Below are positions 33,333-45,489 of a stretch of 64,000 nucleotides of DNA, piece by piece. Under the pieces are notes generated by a model that ran no database searches, was not told the origin of the DNA, and was given only the letters and a program-made list of their open reading frames with translations. The stretch lies in NCBI GenBank assembly GCA_033558025.1, contig JAUCEF010000013.1, forward strand, positions 2,225,001 through 2,289,000. Reading direction: 5' to 3'. Both the position numbers and the translations under genes were made by a program. The DNA comes from Phytophthora sp. 'mugwort'. Taxonomy: Eukaryota; Oomycota; Peronosporomycetes; Peronosporales; Peronosporaceae. Each line of letters starts with the position of its first letter. The stretch's first letter is position 1.

Positions 33333-33571
33333 TTTATACGAGTAATATGAATGCATGAAGCGTGACTACTTGTAATACGATCGCTTATTTTTTCCACTGG
33401 GTTTTTTATTTTGGTCGCACAAGGTTTTCCCTCATTGAGTTTTCTCTGGTCTAGTACTGAATTATATATTCACATGCATACAATCCATGCACAAACATAA
33501 TGTCACAATTTGCTAGGAAAGTTCCATTATCAGTAAGGCAAACCCACGGAAATCCTACCGAAGCCTAACAT
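33333..33571. other. Spacer between copia pol and the antisense gene
   Basis: It is AT-rich and non-coding. It is the shared 3' region of two convergent units inside one retrotransposon. Confidence 0.5.
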
Positions 33572-34896
33572 CTACTCCTTCTTGAAGATGTTAAATGGAC
33601 GAATACAAGCGTAGAAGTTGATCCAGTGCTCCACCGATGGGACTAGCTCACCTTTCTCCAAGTCGTAAATGAGACGATTGCTGCCTTGAACCGTGAGTAC
33701 AATACCATGACCAAAAAAAATGAAGGAGTGGTTGTAGGCTGCAACCAGGTAAACTCCATCGACGAGACCAATCTCCTCTAGCACACGCACTCCACGACGA
33801 CCTGCAACTGCAAAGTTGTTCTTGGCCATTGCATTGTAGAAGAAGTCTCGACCGGCGTCACAAAGATGACACATGAAGTGCAGCACGACCTCCCACGTTG
33901 TTCCCTTGGTGAGTCACGATTGTAGAGGACGAGCTCATCGTCAACAAACTGGTCAATATCCTGCTGCGTGACGACATCTGGACGTCCTGCCAGTTCCGCT
34001 GCGCGCTTCAGTGCGCTGAACATACAGGGGCCCGTTGTGTCGGCTCCTAGCAACGCCGTGTCGTACTCGTCGTTTTTCCTAAAGTTTTCGAACTTCTGGA
34101 GGCCGGATCTCTTCCAGCAGTCCACGAGATCCATTTCGTTCTCGAAGTCGTCCTCGAGCAACCTCGCCTTCGGTTCCCACGTACGGAGATAGTAACGGCG
34201 CGACTCAATCTGCTGACGAATCCAAAGCACGTGGTACTCTGTACCCAAAGACGTCTCACGGCGGTCGTGAATACGCGCCACCCTCCACATCTTAGTAGTG
34301 GTTGCATAGTCCTGGTCCATAGTGACTGCATCACCGTTATAATATTTATCGGATAGTGCAGCTGGTCGGTGGCACATGTAGCGTGGTCAGTGACAACAGT
34401 CTTAGGATTGGTTGTGGATGCCTGATGCTGAGAATTGCAGTTCTCGCACTCCAACACAGCCTCGCGGTTCAGGCATGTGCAGATCATGCACACCCAGTCT
34501 CCAGTGTCATCACAATCCTGGACGTCGGACGGGTCGGTGGCTGCAGCTTTCTCGCAAAGGGAATCACCTGACTCATCTGGTCCAGCATCGTCATTAATAT
34601 CACCTGCTTTAGTGGCATCATTGGTGTCCTTCTTTCCGTGATGGTGCTCCTCCAGCACATCGGCCCCCGCGGCCCTACCCGTCTTGACCCCCGCACCCTT
34701 ACTCACACTGGTCCCATCTGGTGTCGCGTGACGTCCGTGTCCGCTGCTGCTGCACGACGAGCCGCGCGTGCCTTTTCATCGCCCGGATCTTGGCCGCGGC
34801 TATGGGCTTCCGTTTCTTCGAGCTCTTCGAGCCCGACGACGGCATGCCCCAGAGCACTGCACCCTTCTCGACACCTGTCTGCCAAATCCTGCCCAT
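33572..34896 (-). pseudogene. Antisense gene in the copia element: RanBP2 zinc finger, chromodomain, papain-like peptidase
   Basis: The gene runs on the minus strand between copia pol and the 3' LTR. Basic N-terminal residues (34896-34700, KSSKKRKPIAAAKIRAMKRH) precede an acidic linker. Then comes a RanBP2-type zinc finger at about 34502-34436 (GDWVCMICTCLNREAVLECE then NC, fitting W-x-C-x2-C-x3-N-x6-C-x2-C). Next, WRVARIHD, EYHVLWI and LRTWEPKARLLEDDF (34285-34125) match a chromodomain. Then TTGPCMFSALKRAAELAG places a likely catalytic Cys at 34026-34024. AAYNHSFIFFG gives a His at 33730-33728, about 99 codons later, and an Asp follows 22 residues on, the Cys-His-Asp order of papain-fold peptidases. 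Frame changes near 34715, 34375 and 33905 break it; the first could be a 36-bp intron. The family is not recognised as a whole. Confidence 0.65.
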
Positions 34897-35065
34897 GGCT
34901 TGCTCAGCGAAGCCTTCCCTTACTAAAACAGCAGAGCCGCAAGCACTAAGTCAGGGCTGCAATTCGCAGGCTTCCTCAGTTCGGGTTTCTGAAACTGAGT
35001 AGTTGCGATCAGAAAGCATCACGACCTCCAATACTGTATAGTCTCTGAAAGTGCCATATATATGC

Positions 35066-35081
35066 AAAGAAGCAGGGAGGC
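35066..35081 (+). promoter_or_regulatory. Polypurine tract of the copia element
   Basis: AAAGAAGCAGGGAGG(C) lies directly before the 3' LTR and would prime plus-strand synthesis. It has one internal pyrimidine. Confidence 0.65.
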
Positions 35082-35339
35082 TGTCAATGTTTGCCTCTGT
35101 GCATTGTGATACACTGTACTTTCTTCCCCTGTAAGTTGCTGATCATATACTAAAGGGTTTCAGAAATCTGTTATTATTGCAGTAACTATGATATAGTATG
35201 TAGTAGTGTAGTTTCTTCAGAACCAACCACTGCGTTGGCGTTGCTGCGCCTCCTAACTACACACTAATGCTATCTCTTCCTCTTTTACCATCTTCAAGTC
35301 AGTCTCTTCCTTCTCATCACCCAACTTACCCCTTTAACA
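35082..35339 (+). repeat. copia 3' LTR
   Basis: It is 258 bp and matches the 5' LTR with scattered substitutions and a few single-base indels. Confidence 0.95.
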
Positions 35340-35344
35340 TGGCG
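35340..35344. repeat. copia target-site duplication, right
   Basis: TGGCG, identical to 28440-28444. Confidence 0.93.
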
Positions 35345-35388
35345 CGAATCAATAGCACGACTGTCTTACGCCCCAAAAAAGCCACCCA

Positions 35389-37462
35389 TTGAATAAAACT
35401 CAACGCGAAGATCCCCGCAAACAAGGACACGGAGAGCGTCCAACAAGTCGCGTGCCAAGCGTTCCTTCCTCAGCTATCTGGTGCAGGGGCACAATGGCCA
35501 TTGACACCCTCTGCAGGATCGCTCAGTGGTGCAGATGTTCGCGGAGTATGCACTGCGCCATCAACAAAAAAGGCGTAGAAGAGCTATATTCGGGGAATCA
35601 CCGCTTGGATCCACAAAATATTGCCATCTCCAGAGGTCTACTTCGATACCAGTGGTGGAATCGATGTGAACGTATTCACACTCGCACTTCGAGAAGTCCT
35701 GCTCGACAAAATGAACTCGAAGGCGCTGAAAGTCTCCACGCTAAGCGGGTATCGAAGCGCTATGTGGGATCTACCGACAGAAGAAAATCCCTCTTCCACC
35801 TGAATGCACAGATGACATGAAAACGTTCTTTCGTGGATTAAAACGTATCGAAGGCTGATAATGACCAAAATAGCGACATGCGCAATCCTGGCAAGTCCTC
35901 TTCGTTCGCGCTTTACGAAGCACTGTGTCAGAGTACGGTGGGCTTGTTAGATAATGGTTTTGTTCATTTGTTTCTTGTGATGCAGTGAAATCTAATGTGC
36001 AGATCCAAGTCAATTGAAACAGTTCATGTCACCCATCTTAATTGTGTGGACGACAGCATTGGATGCGTGCTTCATAAGACCAAGACCAATCAAGAAGGAA
36101 GTGGCCCTAAGGATACAAGGCACATTTACGGCATCTTACAAGCCCCAGTACTTGCTGTATATTAGCGTTGACCATCTATTTCGCCTCTAACCCCACACTT
36201 CCGGCCGGCATATGTTACCCCGGATCGAACCAAAAGGGTCGCTTTTCAAAGAAGATTGGCGCGTTACTGAAGAAGGAAACGAGCGAAAGTGCATACGCGA
36301 CTCACTCCATCCGAAAAGGTGTCGCTACGTTTCCTTCCAGCGGTAGCACTGGAGGACCTTCGATGGCAAGCGTCTGCCTACGGTGCGGTTGGTCTTTGGT
36401 GGGGTGCAAGACCGCTATATTCGCTACGAAGCTGCTGGTGATCAATTCCTAGGTCGAGTAGTAGCTGGAATACCCCTACATTCACCGGATTTTGCAGTAC
36501 TTCCACCACATTTTAGTGACCAGAAAAGCAGCATGGTGAAAGGAGCTATTTCCGCGATGTTCCCAGCAATGAGTGAGAGTGCTCATATGTGCTCGATTTA
36601 GCACTATGTCTGGCCTCGCTTGTGGACCACGAAACCTATTTGAGGAAAGCTCTACCTGTAGAGCACCCACTTATGGCATCAGCTATAATCCGCGATTCCA
36701 GCTTAATGAGTACGTAGCGTTGTGGGCTGACTCAAGTCGCTACCTCAGCAATGGCAGCAACAGGCATTCCATCATATGTATATCTCTATAAACAGCAAGT
36801 TGAAACTCAGAGAGCAGTTGAACGCATGTCAGATGTACTGATGAGTGGGTTCTCGAAATTGCTTGACGAAAAGGAATTGGTTCGGGCGCGATGCGGAAGG
36901 ATGAACTAAAAGCCACAATCCGCGACCTCCTTCGTGAAGCTGGACTTCACCAGGGGCTCAATCTCGTCCCAACCCCAGAGCCTGATATGCGCAATGGCGG
37001 GATGTTTACTGGAAGCGCGACGGGAAATTGCATCGCTTGCGCGAAGACTTCACGTTCCGGACCTTGACGCTCTCGGAGTGTGGCGTCTTTGGTGGTTTGG
37101 AAACGATTCCATGGGATACCCTCCATTTAGTGGCCTCCAGCCGTCTCATTTTGCTACGGTAAACAAGCGCAAGCGGTATTCTGAGTGGTCAATGATTGTC
37201 AAGTATCTTTGTGATGCAGTGAAAGAAGCTACTGGTAACAATGTGCTAAACCCGTATCACCAACACGAAGCTGACTTACTGTTCAAGACTGCAATCGAAA
37301 ACATACCAATAGAGACGAACTGCCGCAAATTTCGGTCGCCGACCGGACCGAGCCGCAACAACGCTGAGGCGCATCCGCGAAGCTCTGCACGAGGCGAATC
37401 CAAGTGCACGAACCGTGCCCTTCCGTTGTAGAAAACGCAAAGCCATAAATGAGTTCGACGGT
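35389..37462 (+). pseudogene. Crypton-type tyrosine recombinase element, decayed
   Basis: Plus-strand frames spell a tyrosine recombinase of the oomycete Crypton type. The first block is YFDTSGGIDVNVFTLALREV and LKVSTLSGYRSAMWDL (35620-35790). The next runs through FFRG-like DMKTF and MRNPGKSS (35815-35900). A strand with LMCRSKSIETVHVTHL (35992-36045) would carry the first catalytic Arg. THSIRKGVATF (36303) is the H-x-x-R box. GGVQDRYIRYEAAGDQFLGR (36399-36458) carries the Tyr nucleophile. A C-terminal region to about 37462 ends in a basic tail. Single-base indels and stops separate the blocks. The true 5' end may lie left of the copia insertion. No terminal repeats are expected for Cryptons. 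Confidence 0.82.
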
Positions 37463-38499
37463 TAATCACACCTGCATTTTGACCAATCACTTTTCGCTCT
37501 GCTCCGCAACAGATCTGTCTTACGATTTCTAGACAAGTTATTGTATCGTGGAATATGTTATAACGGTTGAAAAGTACCGGTATATTTCAGCAGTCAATCA
37601 AATTAAGCGTTCATGCCCCGTCCTTTCAACTCAAGCCTACCAGAAAAATCGGAAGGACCAAGAAAGAAGTGAAGGTTTTGGGATGATTAGCGGGTCGGAG
37701 ATTGAATTTGGTCGGCAGCGGCAGGTCACCTCTTCGGCAGACACTACTCGAGCGTTCTCCAAGATGGTTGCAAGAGGTGGAAGGCCGAGGGCGAGTATAT
37801 TCTGCTGGGTCACGTCCGTCACGCTGTCCTCCACTAGTTCGTGCTGCTCCGGAGCCGTTTATATCTGACATAATATCAACCAATTAGAGCACAGTACGTA
37901 TATAGCGTGACTCTGAAGGCGTTTTAGTCGTTTAGGATGACTTGTTCTGGCACAGAAGAGAAACGCACCCCAGAGCACGAAGACATAAGCCGGTCCTGAC
38001 AACCTTCGCAAAACCGGCCTCTTTATCGCGTTCAGGTATCGCGAGAGGAAACCGGCAACCAACGCATCATTCAAGCTCACAACTCGCCACCTCAGTACTC
38101 GCTCCCTCGATACGACGCTTGTCCGTCCCTAACAAGGCCGACTTGCGACACTGTGCGGTCGTGTTCGGTAGAGGCAAATGCAAGCCCCATTCCTAAGTGG
38201 CGACGGTTCTGGATGGACATCCAGAACCACCGGTGCGCTACATGCTCTTGAGGGAAGCGGCTGGATCGTACCAGAGGCGCTCGACCTTCAAAGGGTACGC
38301 CTCCTGCTCGATAGATAGGGACCCAGCGAGCCGCGGCGTCCTCATACACCCGCTTTAGATCTCTCTTCACGCTGGGCGGTTAACGAGGCTAGTAGAGGAA
38401 GTCGACGGCCGACTCCTGTGCCGGAACCACAGACGCCGCTGCTGCTGGGTCCGAGGAGGCATGCGTTACCTCCGGTCGCTTGACGAAGGCGCCGCAGAC
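37463..38499. other. Repeat-like sequence, no recognised gene
   Basis: Only short overlapping frames on both strands are found. It may be the continuation of the Crypton or gypsy remnants. Confidence 0.35.
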
Positions 38500-39961
38500 T
38501 TGGACTTAGAGACGGTCGATTTGAAGCGTGAGGCAAAGGTTGAGTTTCTAGGAGTGCGTGGTCAGTTGAGGTACTGTCTGCGGCTGAAGCGTTCAGTTTC
38601 CGTCCTTTGAGATGCGGCCGACCAGCTTGACGTGATCGATTTATGAGGTCGGCGAACGCTTGGTTCTCGGCGACGGTGTCTCCTCCCCGTTGCCGGGACG
38701 GTGCATACAGGAGAGAGATAATTCAAGCGAAAGCATACGCGACCCTGGTAAATCCCAATTGATACGATGAAGGCCATATCGTCCAAGACTTTTTTCACGT
38801 CAGCCGAGAATTTATTCGCGGCGAAGATCGAGCGCATCTCGGCCCAAACCTTTGCCTTGGTCGCACTGTCACCGTCGGACGTCAGCTGCCTGGACTTCTT
38901 CTTCTTCTTCGCCAGCTCCACGAGTTCGAGCACGCGGGCGATCAGGGCGATGTCTCCCTGTACAAGCTTCCTCGGTGAAGGGCTCATGGTCGATCAGAGG
39001 AATGCGGGGCGATGGGTCTTGGCTGCTTGCAGACAAAATGAGGAATGACGGCTACTTGTTATTGAATCTTTAAACGAGGGTACCGTGATCCCAAAACCTC
39101 GGGCTAGAACGGATGATGAGTACGGCTGTTACCGAGAAGTAGACAGAACCCTTATCGTGTTTCTAAGGCCGCGGAACTTTTAACTTCCCATGCCCAGAAT
39201 GGTTCGACCCCTTCCGGTCGAATGCGTTTTACAACTGCAACTGCCCGTTGAAGGGCGAATATCCTTTTCTTCAAGTTGCTTGTGGAGGAGTCGCTGACGT
39301 AGACCTCTTCCCTCCCTAGCGCGATCGTCACTGCGTCCGGGGCGGTGGCCACCGTCCTTCCCGATACCGCTCGGGACAACAGGCCCAGCGCCGCAAGTTC
39401 AAGATGCAGGCGATAGCGGAGCGGCTTGGGCTCATCAGCACCAGTATCGAGGCCTATGTGTTCCTACACCGGCTAGTACAGTGAACACCGTGGGCTGTTT
39501 TGGTGGCGAGACCAGTCCGGGAAGACTCGCTCAGACAAGAAGTGTATCGGGGCCCGATTGTCGGAAATCTGGGAGCGCTGTTCCGCCGGGACAAGGAGTC
39601 GTACCAGCGAAATATGCAGGGCTCGCGCAAGCTGGCCCAAAACGGCTTCCGGACGTCAGGTGCAGACACACGCACTCGACCCGGACCAACAAGTCGGCGA
39701 ACCGCCTTAGTAACCGCTAGAATGCTGATCGAAACTTCTTGGTCGGTACGCGCCCGGCCTCAATGGGTGGGGAGCAAGACTTGTTTTTTCATGTGAGCGT
39801 TAAGAATACTCTATTCCTTTTAGTCCGTATTCCGCACGCTTCGCAAACTTGACTTCCTTGTTCTTTCGTTGATGTAACGCAGCATTGGCTGTGTAATCAC
39901 GCGTAATAACATCAAACATGTATATAGATCGCCCCGAGGCTTTTCCCAAAGCACGTTCGCT

Positions 39962-39982
39962 GGGGGGGGGGGGGGGGGGGGG
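39962..39982. repeat. Poly-G tract of 21 bases
   Basis: An uninterrupted run of G lies within the gypsy remnant. Runs this long are unusual in non-telomeric DNA and are also sites of sequencing error. Confidence 0.9.
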
Positions 39983-40689
39983 TAGCTGATCACCTTGTTC
40001 GCAGCTCATGATAGAGCAATGCGCCCTCGTCGACAGCCGCGTTGGCATCCGCCAATCGAGATCATCGTCGAAGTTCCCGCCAACCATCCTCTTCGCGCTG
40101 TTTATCTTCGAAGGCTAAAAGGAGGGTAGCGCAATCAGGCAACATCCAGTTCGTATCCCACTAGCAAGTCTCGTACGTAAACGTCAGTACTAGGTACTAT
40201 TCCTCTCTGCTTTAATCCTTCTAGTGATAGTCTCCGATACAGGATTCGCCACTCCAGTAAGCGCGGTCTCTTCACACCCTATTTCAAGCGTTTCACAAAA
40301 CTCGTCCGGAGTATGTCCTCTTCCAGTAGCGGGCCCTCATCGTCCGTGTTCCGTCTAATTCTACCCCCGCCGGTATTTCGTTCGGAACTGTCGACTCATT
40401 CGTCCTTGGACCCGTTTAAGTCCACTGATGTCGATCTGGCCTGGAGTGGGCGTGATATTTATCTCCAGCCAAAACCCTCAGATTTTCAGTCTTCTCGACT
40501 TGAACTCGACTAGGAGTGTCGGATCCCGAGTCATGGTGCAAACCAGACGCTTATAGTCGTGGAGTGGAGGCGTGACAAACCGTCCGCATGGCCCATTGCG
40601 GTCCCAGACTTGTGGTTTAGCTTAAAGCGTAACTGGAATAACTCCATTGCATCGGGCTAGCTTACCGTTGCTGTGCGGTTGCCTTCGTT

Positions 40690-41740
40690 AACGACTCACG
40701 GGAGGGCCTTGTGATCCGTGTGTAAAGGTCGAAACTTTTTATGTCTAGGTATCATCGGAACTTTCGCGTAGCCCACGCTATACTCCAGCATCCTGATATC
40801 GGACGCGCCGTCGTCTTTATGAATCCAGTTCTTAAAACCAACAAGCATTTTGCTAGAGTACGCCACTACTCGGCCCCGGCCCGCCACCGACTGCATCAGG
40901 CAAGTTCCTATCGCTAGCTTTGACGAATCTACATAGAGTTAAATCGCTTTAAAACGTCGGGGCGTATGGGAATAGGAGGTTCCACCAGGCGGCACTGCAA
41001 CTGCAAGAAAGCAGCTTCCCAGTCGTCCGTCTACTCGAAATTTGCTCCTTTCACTCTTGACCGTTCGATCGGAGCTGATATCGCCGCGTAGTTAGGTATG
41101 TATATCAGGAAGTAACTCGTAAGTCCGCTCGAACGATATGAAGGTCGTGTAGGCTCTGCACCTTTATGACGGCCTTGTCCTTCTTGGGGTTAGGAAGGAT
41201 GCCGAAAAGAGTGCCTATGTAGCCTAGGAACCCTACTTGATCGCGACCCCATTTACACTTCTTCATTTTAAGCTCGAATCCGGCAGCCGTAAATCTCTGT
41301 AAACGTGCCTTAGCGTCAGCAGATGCATGGAAAAATACTCACTAGAAGCAACAACACAGTTATCGAGATACATCAGGCAAGTACGCCACTTCAGGTCCAC
41401 CGAAAACATACACCCATCAACCGTTCGAAAGTAGGTATGGCGCTACACAAGGCGAAAGACATCACAACCATTCGTATGTGAACGCTGTATTTTCCAAACT
41501 GTCAGCGGTTATTATAGTCACCTTCCAGTACCCTGAGGCGATGTCCATAGCTAGAACAGCTTAGCGTTCCCGAGTATGTTCAGGATATCATCGATGAGGG
41601 GCATCAGATAACAACCCTTGAACGTTCAGGCGTCTGTAGTCAATGCAGTAGCGTATCCCACCGTCCGGATTCCGAATCATATGCACCGGGCTGGTTTAGA
41701 GGCTAGTAGAAGACCTTATGTGGCCGAGTTCCGAATACGG
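40690..41740 (-). pseudogene. gypsy reverse transcriptase and RNase H fragments
   Basis: The order on the minus strand is: SPVHMIRNPDGGIRYCIDYR (41690-41620), MPLIDDILN (41600), MDIASGYWKVTIITADSLEN (41550-41490), LMYLDNCVVASSEYF (41385-41340), FELKMKKCKWGRDQVGFLGY (41280-41220) and ILPNPKKDKAV. Then comes RNase H with GRGRVVAYSSKM (40880) and HTDHKAL (40710). The catalytic box reads YLDN instead of YxDD, so the second Asp is lost. Frames are interrupted throughout. Confidence 0.82.
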
Positions 41741-42346
41741 TTGAATTCCGGCCTCCCTAACATCTCCTCGCTTTCGATACTCGGTCCGGCTGTTGTTTGA
41801 TTGGCGAATGCGTACCAGTATCCATCCAGAACTCCAGGAGATCCGTTCTTCCGGTCGTCATAGAATTTCCTCGAACAATCTCTAAAGGATTCCAACAAGT
41901 CGCGTACCAAGCTCTGCTGCTGTTCGCTCGGCTTTGAATCAGAGGAGTCTACTTCAGTTCCTCAACCAACTTCTTCGAAATCCCCGGCTCTGGCTCATCC
42001 TTCGGTGGTGGTTTCTTACTCGTAGCACTGACGATAGCGTCAACCCCTCGCAATTCCTCGGTAGGTGTGTGTGGGGGGTCCGGTGAAGGCCGCGTTAGGG
42101 GCGGTGGCCATGGCGATCGTGGTGCCTTGTCGGACTACAATTGCTTCGTCAGATTCGTTGCAACTTCGACCAACAACTTACCACTTCGAGGAGTACACAG
42201 CGTCCATGCTGTTTTGACGGCTGCGTCTTAGCCAGGTAGCCCCTCGACCAGGACGAAAGGTCGTTGTTGGCCTTTCGCAAGACATCGGTTACCACAAGAG
42301 CTCGGTTTCCAGGCAGTAGCCGTATCGTCGAGCTCACCCAGCGGCG

Positions 42347-42365
42347 TTTTTTTTTTTTTTTTTTT
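42347..42365. repeat. Poly-T tract of 19 bases
   Basis: An uninterrupted T run lies inside the gypsy remnant. It has no A-rich tail context to suggest a LINE or SINE end. Confidence 0.9.
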
Positions 42366-45300
42366 CGCTTCCTATATTCGCGGAGAACCCAGTAAGAACG
42401 CTTCCCCAGAGTCTTTCGACGTCAAGAAGTTGTCGCCTAGATCAATTACTCGGTACGCTTTCAGCATATCAGTCCAAGGATAGCGTCTATGTGAAATTTC
42501 GGTCGATCACCACGAACGGTTTCAGCTTCTCACGAGACCCTAATTTCACACGGCGGTCGATCGCTCCTCGGATCCCACCTTAGAATCGGTCACCCGATTC
42601 AGGCAGATCTGGTACGGTTGTAATTTTTCAGTAGCAAGGCCTATTCGTTCGAGCACCCACTTGTCGATGAAGCTATCCACGGCACCGTAATCAATTTTTT
42701 AACATGTAGACCGGCAGCCCTCCTATAAACTCGGATAACACAATCTTAATCCCATTCACTGACCTAATAATTCGTTTACCACTCGGCACCAAGCGTTCGT
42801 TTCGGATGTGAGCCGCGTGGGCTTCGGAGGACACCCACTTCGGATCGGGATTTGTTTCAACGGCTTCATCGGCATATATCACATAAGCGAAGTTGACAGT
42901 GTCGGCGTCAGTAGCGAGCCGGTAACTGGTCGGTGATGATCTTAAACTCCCTGTGGGTGACGAGTAATATCGGAACTCACGTGGTTCTCCTTGGGTCGAC
43001 ATTCATTGGGTGCTTTTGGAGGATAATCGGTATCCGGCGCCAAACGGCGCTGTTTGAGCTTTCCTTCATGAACGGGGATTCTCGGAGTAGTGGTCTTTTA
43101 CTAACAGCCGGGTCCACCTTTTTCTTTTGAGGTTAATATCCAACCAGGTCACGGTGCTATCAATACGTCATTTCAAGTCTGTACCCGATATAACCGATCG
43201 ATCGGCGAGACAGGTATCTAGGGAATTAAACCTTCCTCTTCCACCAAGAGGTATGTATCTCGCCGTATTAACGAATTGTCAATAGGAGATGCCGTTTTTA
43301 ATGGAGGCGGACCTTCGTAGCCGGGATGAGCGCGTTCGACGCGCCCGAGCATCCAAACCAACCCCGATGTTGACCAGCACCACCAGACGCATTCGCTACG
43401 CCGAGGCCAAGCAGAAAGACTCTCCACAGGCTCCTCCTGAATACCTCCCCACGGTCCTCCCCGACTTTGCTGTCATCGTCCGGATCGCTCATGCGCGACA
43501 GAGGCTTCGTTGGCTGGGCGAGAGCCATGCTCAGAGGTTGAAATGTCCGGAGTTATGGTTTGCCCTCTTCGCCTCTACAGCGGTGGCAGCGTTTCTTTAA
43601 ATCTATTAGGCCAGTATTCTGGCGTCGATAGTTCGCCCAGCGATTAAGCGTTCTTCTTCATATCACGCAAAAAGTCGAACTTCGTTTTTTTGTATTCCTC
43701 CGTCTCTTCGTCGTCCCCGTACCTTCCCGGTCGACAGCAGAGCTAACTTGGAAGGCGTGAACAGTCTGCCCGTCTTCGATACTATGTCGCTGTCGAAGGT
43801 CTTCGACCCGGGCGTCGGGTCGCCCCGCCATTCTTCCTCGAAATCGGCCTTCGTTCCCCTATTTCCGGTCTCGGACCTTCGTCCGCAACGGCACACTCAA
43901 GGCCTTTTCGTTGTTTTCTTCCTGCACTCCGCTACTCGAGCACGGCCGCTTGTCCGTAACGCGGCACGAAAGGCGACGTCCGTCGAATATCGTCTTCCTG
44001 CAGCTCACTATGGTCGCTTTCACGACCTACACAGCCTATAGTCACGGCTTTCGCTAGGTTATCTTCAATTTCCACCTCTTCCAATACCGTGGGGCTCGTC
44101 CCATTATCGCCCTGTTTTTCTTTTACGCCATGCCCCCTCTTGTTGCCTTAGCTCATCCTCGTTCTCCCAGCGCGGGCTATGCAACACCGGCCCGGGGATT
44201 CTCTGATTCTTCTCTCAAGTTTATCGTTTAACTTCCTCCTCGGGCCCACGCTCTTGGAAACAGCTTTCGTCTTCTTTGCTTCTTTTTTATGCCGTGCTCA
44301 ACATCATTGTTCGCATCCGAGTTCTCAAAATTTGCCTTCATCTTTCTCCCCTTCGAAGTCTCCGTTTCCATCCACCTCTCCCCGAGGCCCTTTTACACAA
44401 CCGCGCATTGCTCTATAGATGGACCAGGGCTTCGTTTCGTGTCGTCTCGTTACCAAGAGGAAGCCGCTGCATCTCGCATCCCCCCTCCTGCCGCTCATCA
44501 ATTCTGAGTAGGCATCGCACTGCACGCGGGGCTTGTGCCTTGCGTGGGGACCATTAAACTGGCCTCGAGATCAGCGCGAATTTTCAGCAACGACTTCTTG
44601 TCGGGGCGCTTTAGCCGCTCGGCGGACCAACTTCCCGCAAAAGAAACCCGCTCTCCCACTCGACACCTGGTTGCCGCTAGGAGGATTAGCGTTTTGGCGT
44701 GGGCCACTTGCGTACCCGCTGGACCCAGCGGGTCGACCACCGTAATACACGCCGCTACCTTGAAGGCGGGGCTGTTCGTACTCAGACGTGGCGACGAGAC
44801 GGCAGTTGTCTTATGTCATATTGTTATGTCGGCACGCTTCACGGTTGCATCTCTTCAAGCGGCGACGCCTGCAAACACTGATAGCTTCGTGGGTGTAGTC
44901 ATTCGTACTCATGCCTCTGCCACGACCAACTTCGTTCGGATCATTTCTGATAGCCGCGCAAATAGTCAGGTTCAGGTCGTCGTAGATGGCATTCTCGTAG
45001 CGCTGATCCTGCGAGCTCCTTCGAGGTGATCTCGCGGCCGTGGCAGCTGTTGCTGTTACTGCACGAGCCGAATTTGGGTCGATCGCATCGTGCCCATCAT
45101 TTGTTGCAATAGCGCGTTCTCCGAAATAGGGTGGGTCATCGTTTTGTCGACGAATTTCGAATCGTCGTCGATAAAATGTGCATGTTCTTCAACAGTAATA
45201 CCATTACTACCTGGGGGGTCGTGTTAATCGTCGTATTTCGTAAGCGCGGTCTTATATTCCTTGTGGCGCAACCCGGACAAATAATATTAATACCGCATCT

Positions 45301-45489
45301 TCGGGTCCGTAATTGTGCTGCGTCTTCACCCCTCACCTCCGCCGACATGCCTTTGCACGCTTCCTGGTTTTAATTCGGATCCTACAGGCTTGCAGGACCC
45401 CCAGTTCAAGCAAAGCTCGGAACGCTGAGACACTGGGATGGGCGACATCTAGCGCTCCTTCTGATCCTCCTCATATTCCGCTCCGCGAG

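Larger units (their letters stand above)
28445..35339 (+). mobile_element. Ty1/copia LTR retrotransposon, 6.9 kb, carrying an antisense gene
   Basis: Two near-identical LTRs (28445-28703 and 35082-35339) start TGT and end ACA. They are flanked by the 5-bp duplication TGGCG (28440-28444 and 35340-35344). The 5' LTR is followed directly by a primer-binding site and the 3' LTR is preceded by a purine tract. The domain order gag, protease, integrase, reverse transcriptase, RNase H is that of copia. The pol frames are broken. Between the end of pol (33332) and the 3' LTR lies 1.7 kb that includes a gene on the opposite strand. The LTRs differ at a dozen or so positions, so the insertion is not recent. 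Confidence 0.95.
38500..45100 (-). mobile_element. Ty3/gypsy retrotransposon remnant, heavily eroded
   Basis: On the minus strand, reverse transcriptase and RNase H pieces (41740-40690) are recognisable. Upstream (about 44750-43300) are charged gag-like pieces such as KSLLKIRADLEASLM and EEVEIEDNLAKAVT. Downstream (39400-38560) is a Lys/Glu-rich frame (LVELAKKKKKSRQLTSDGD). No LTRs could be paired by eye and the frames change every 50-200 bp. The outer limits are therefore approximate and neighbouring repeats may be included. No integrase core was identified. Confidence 0.55.

Noticed and set aside
39962..39982. G-quadruplex or telomere-like sequence
   Set aside because: It is an uninterrupted G run without the spaced G-tracts of telomeres, and is as likely a homopolymer error.
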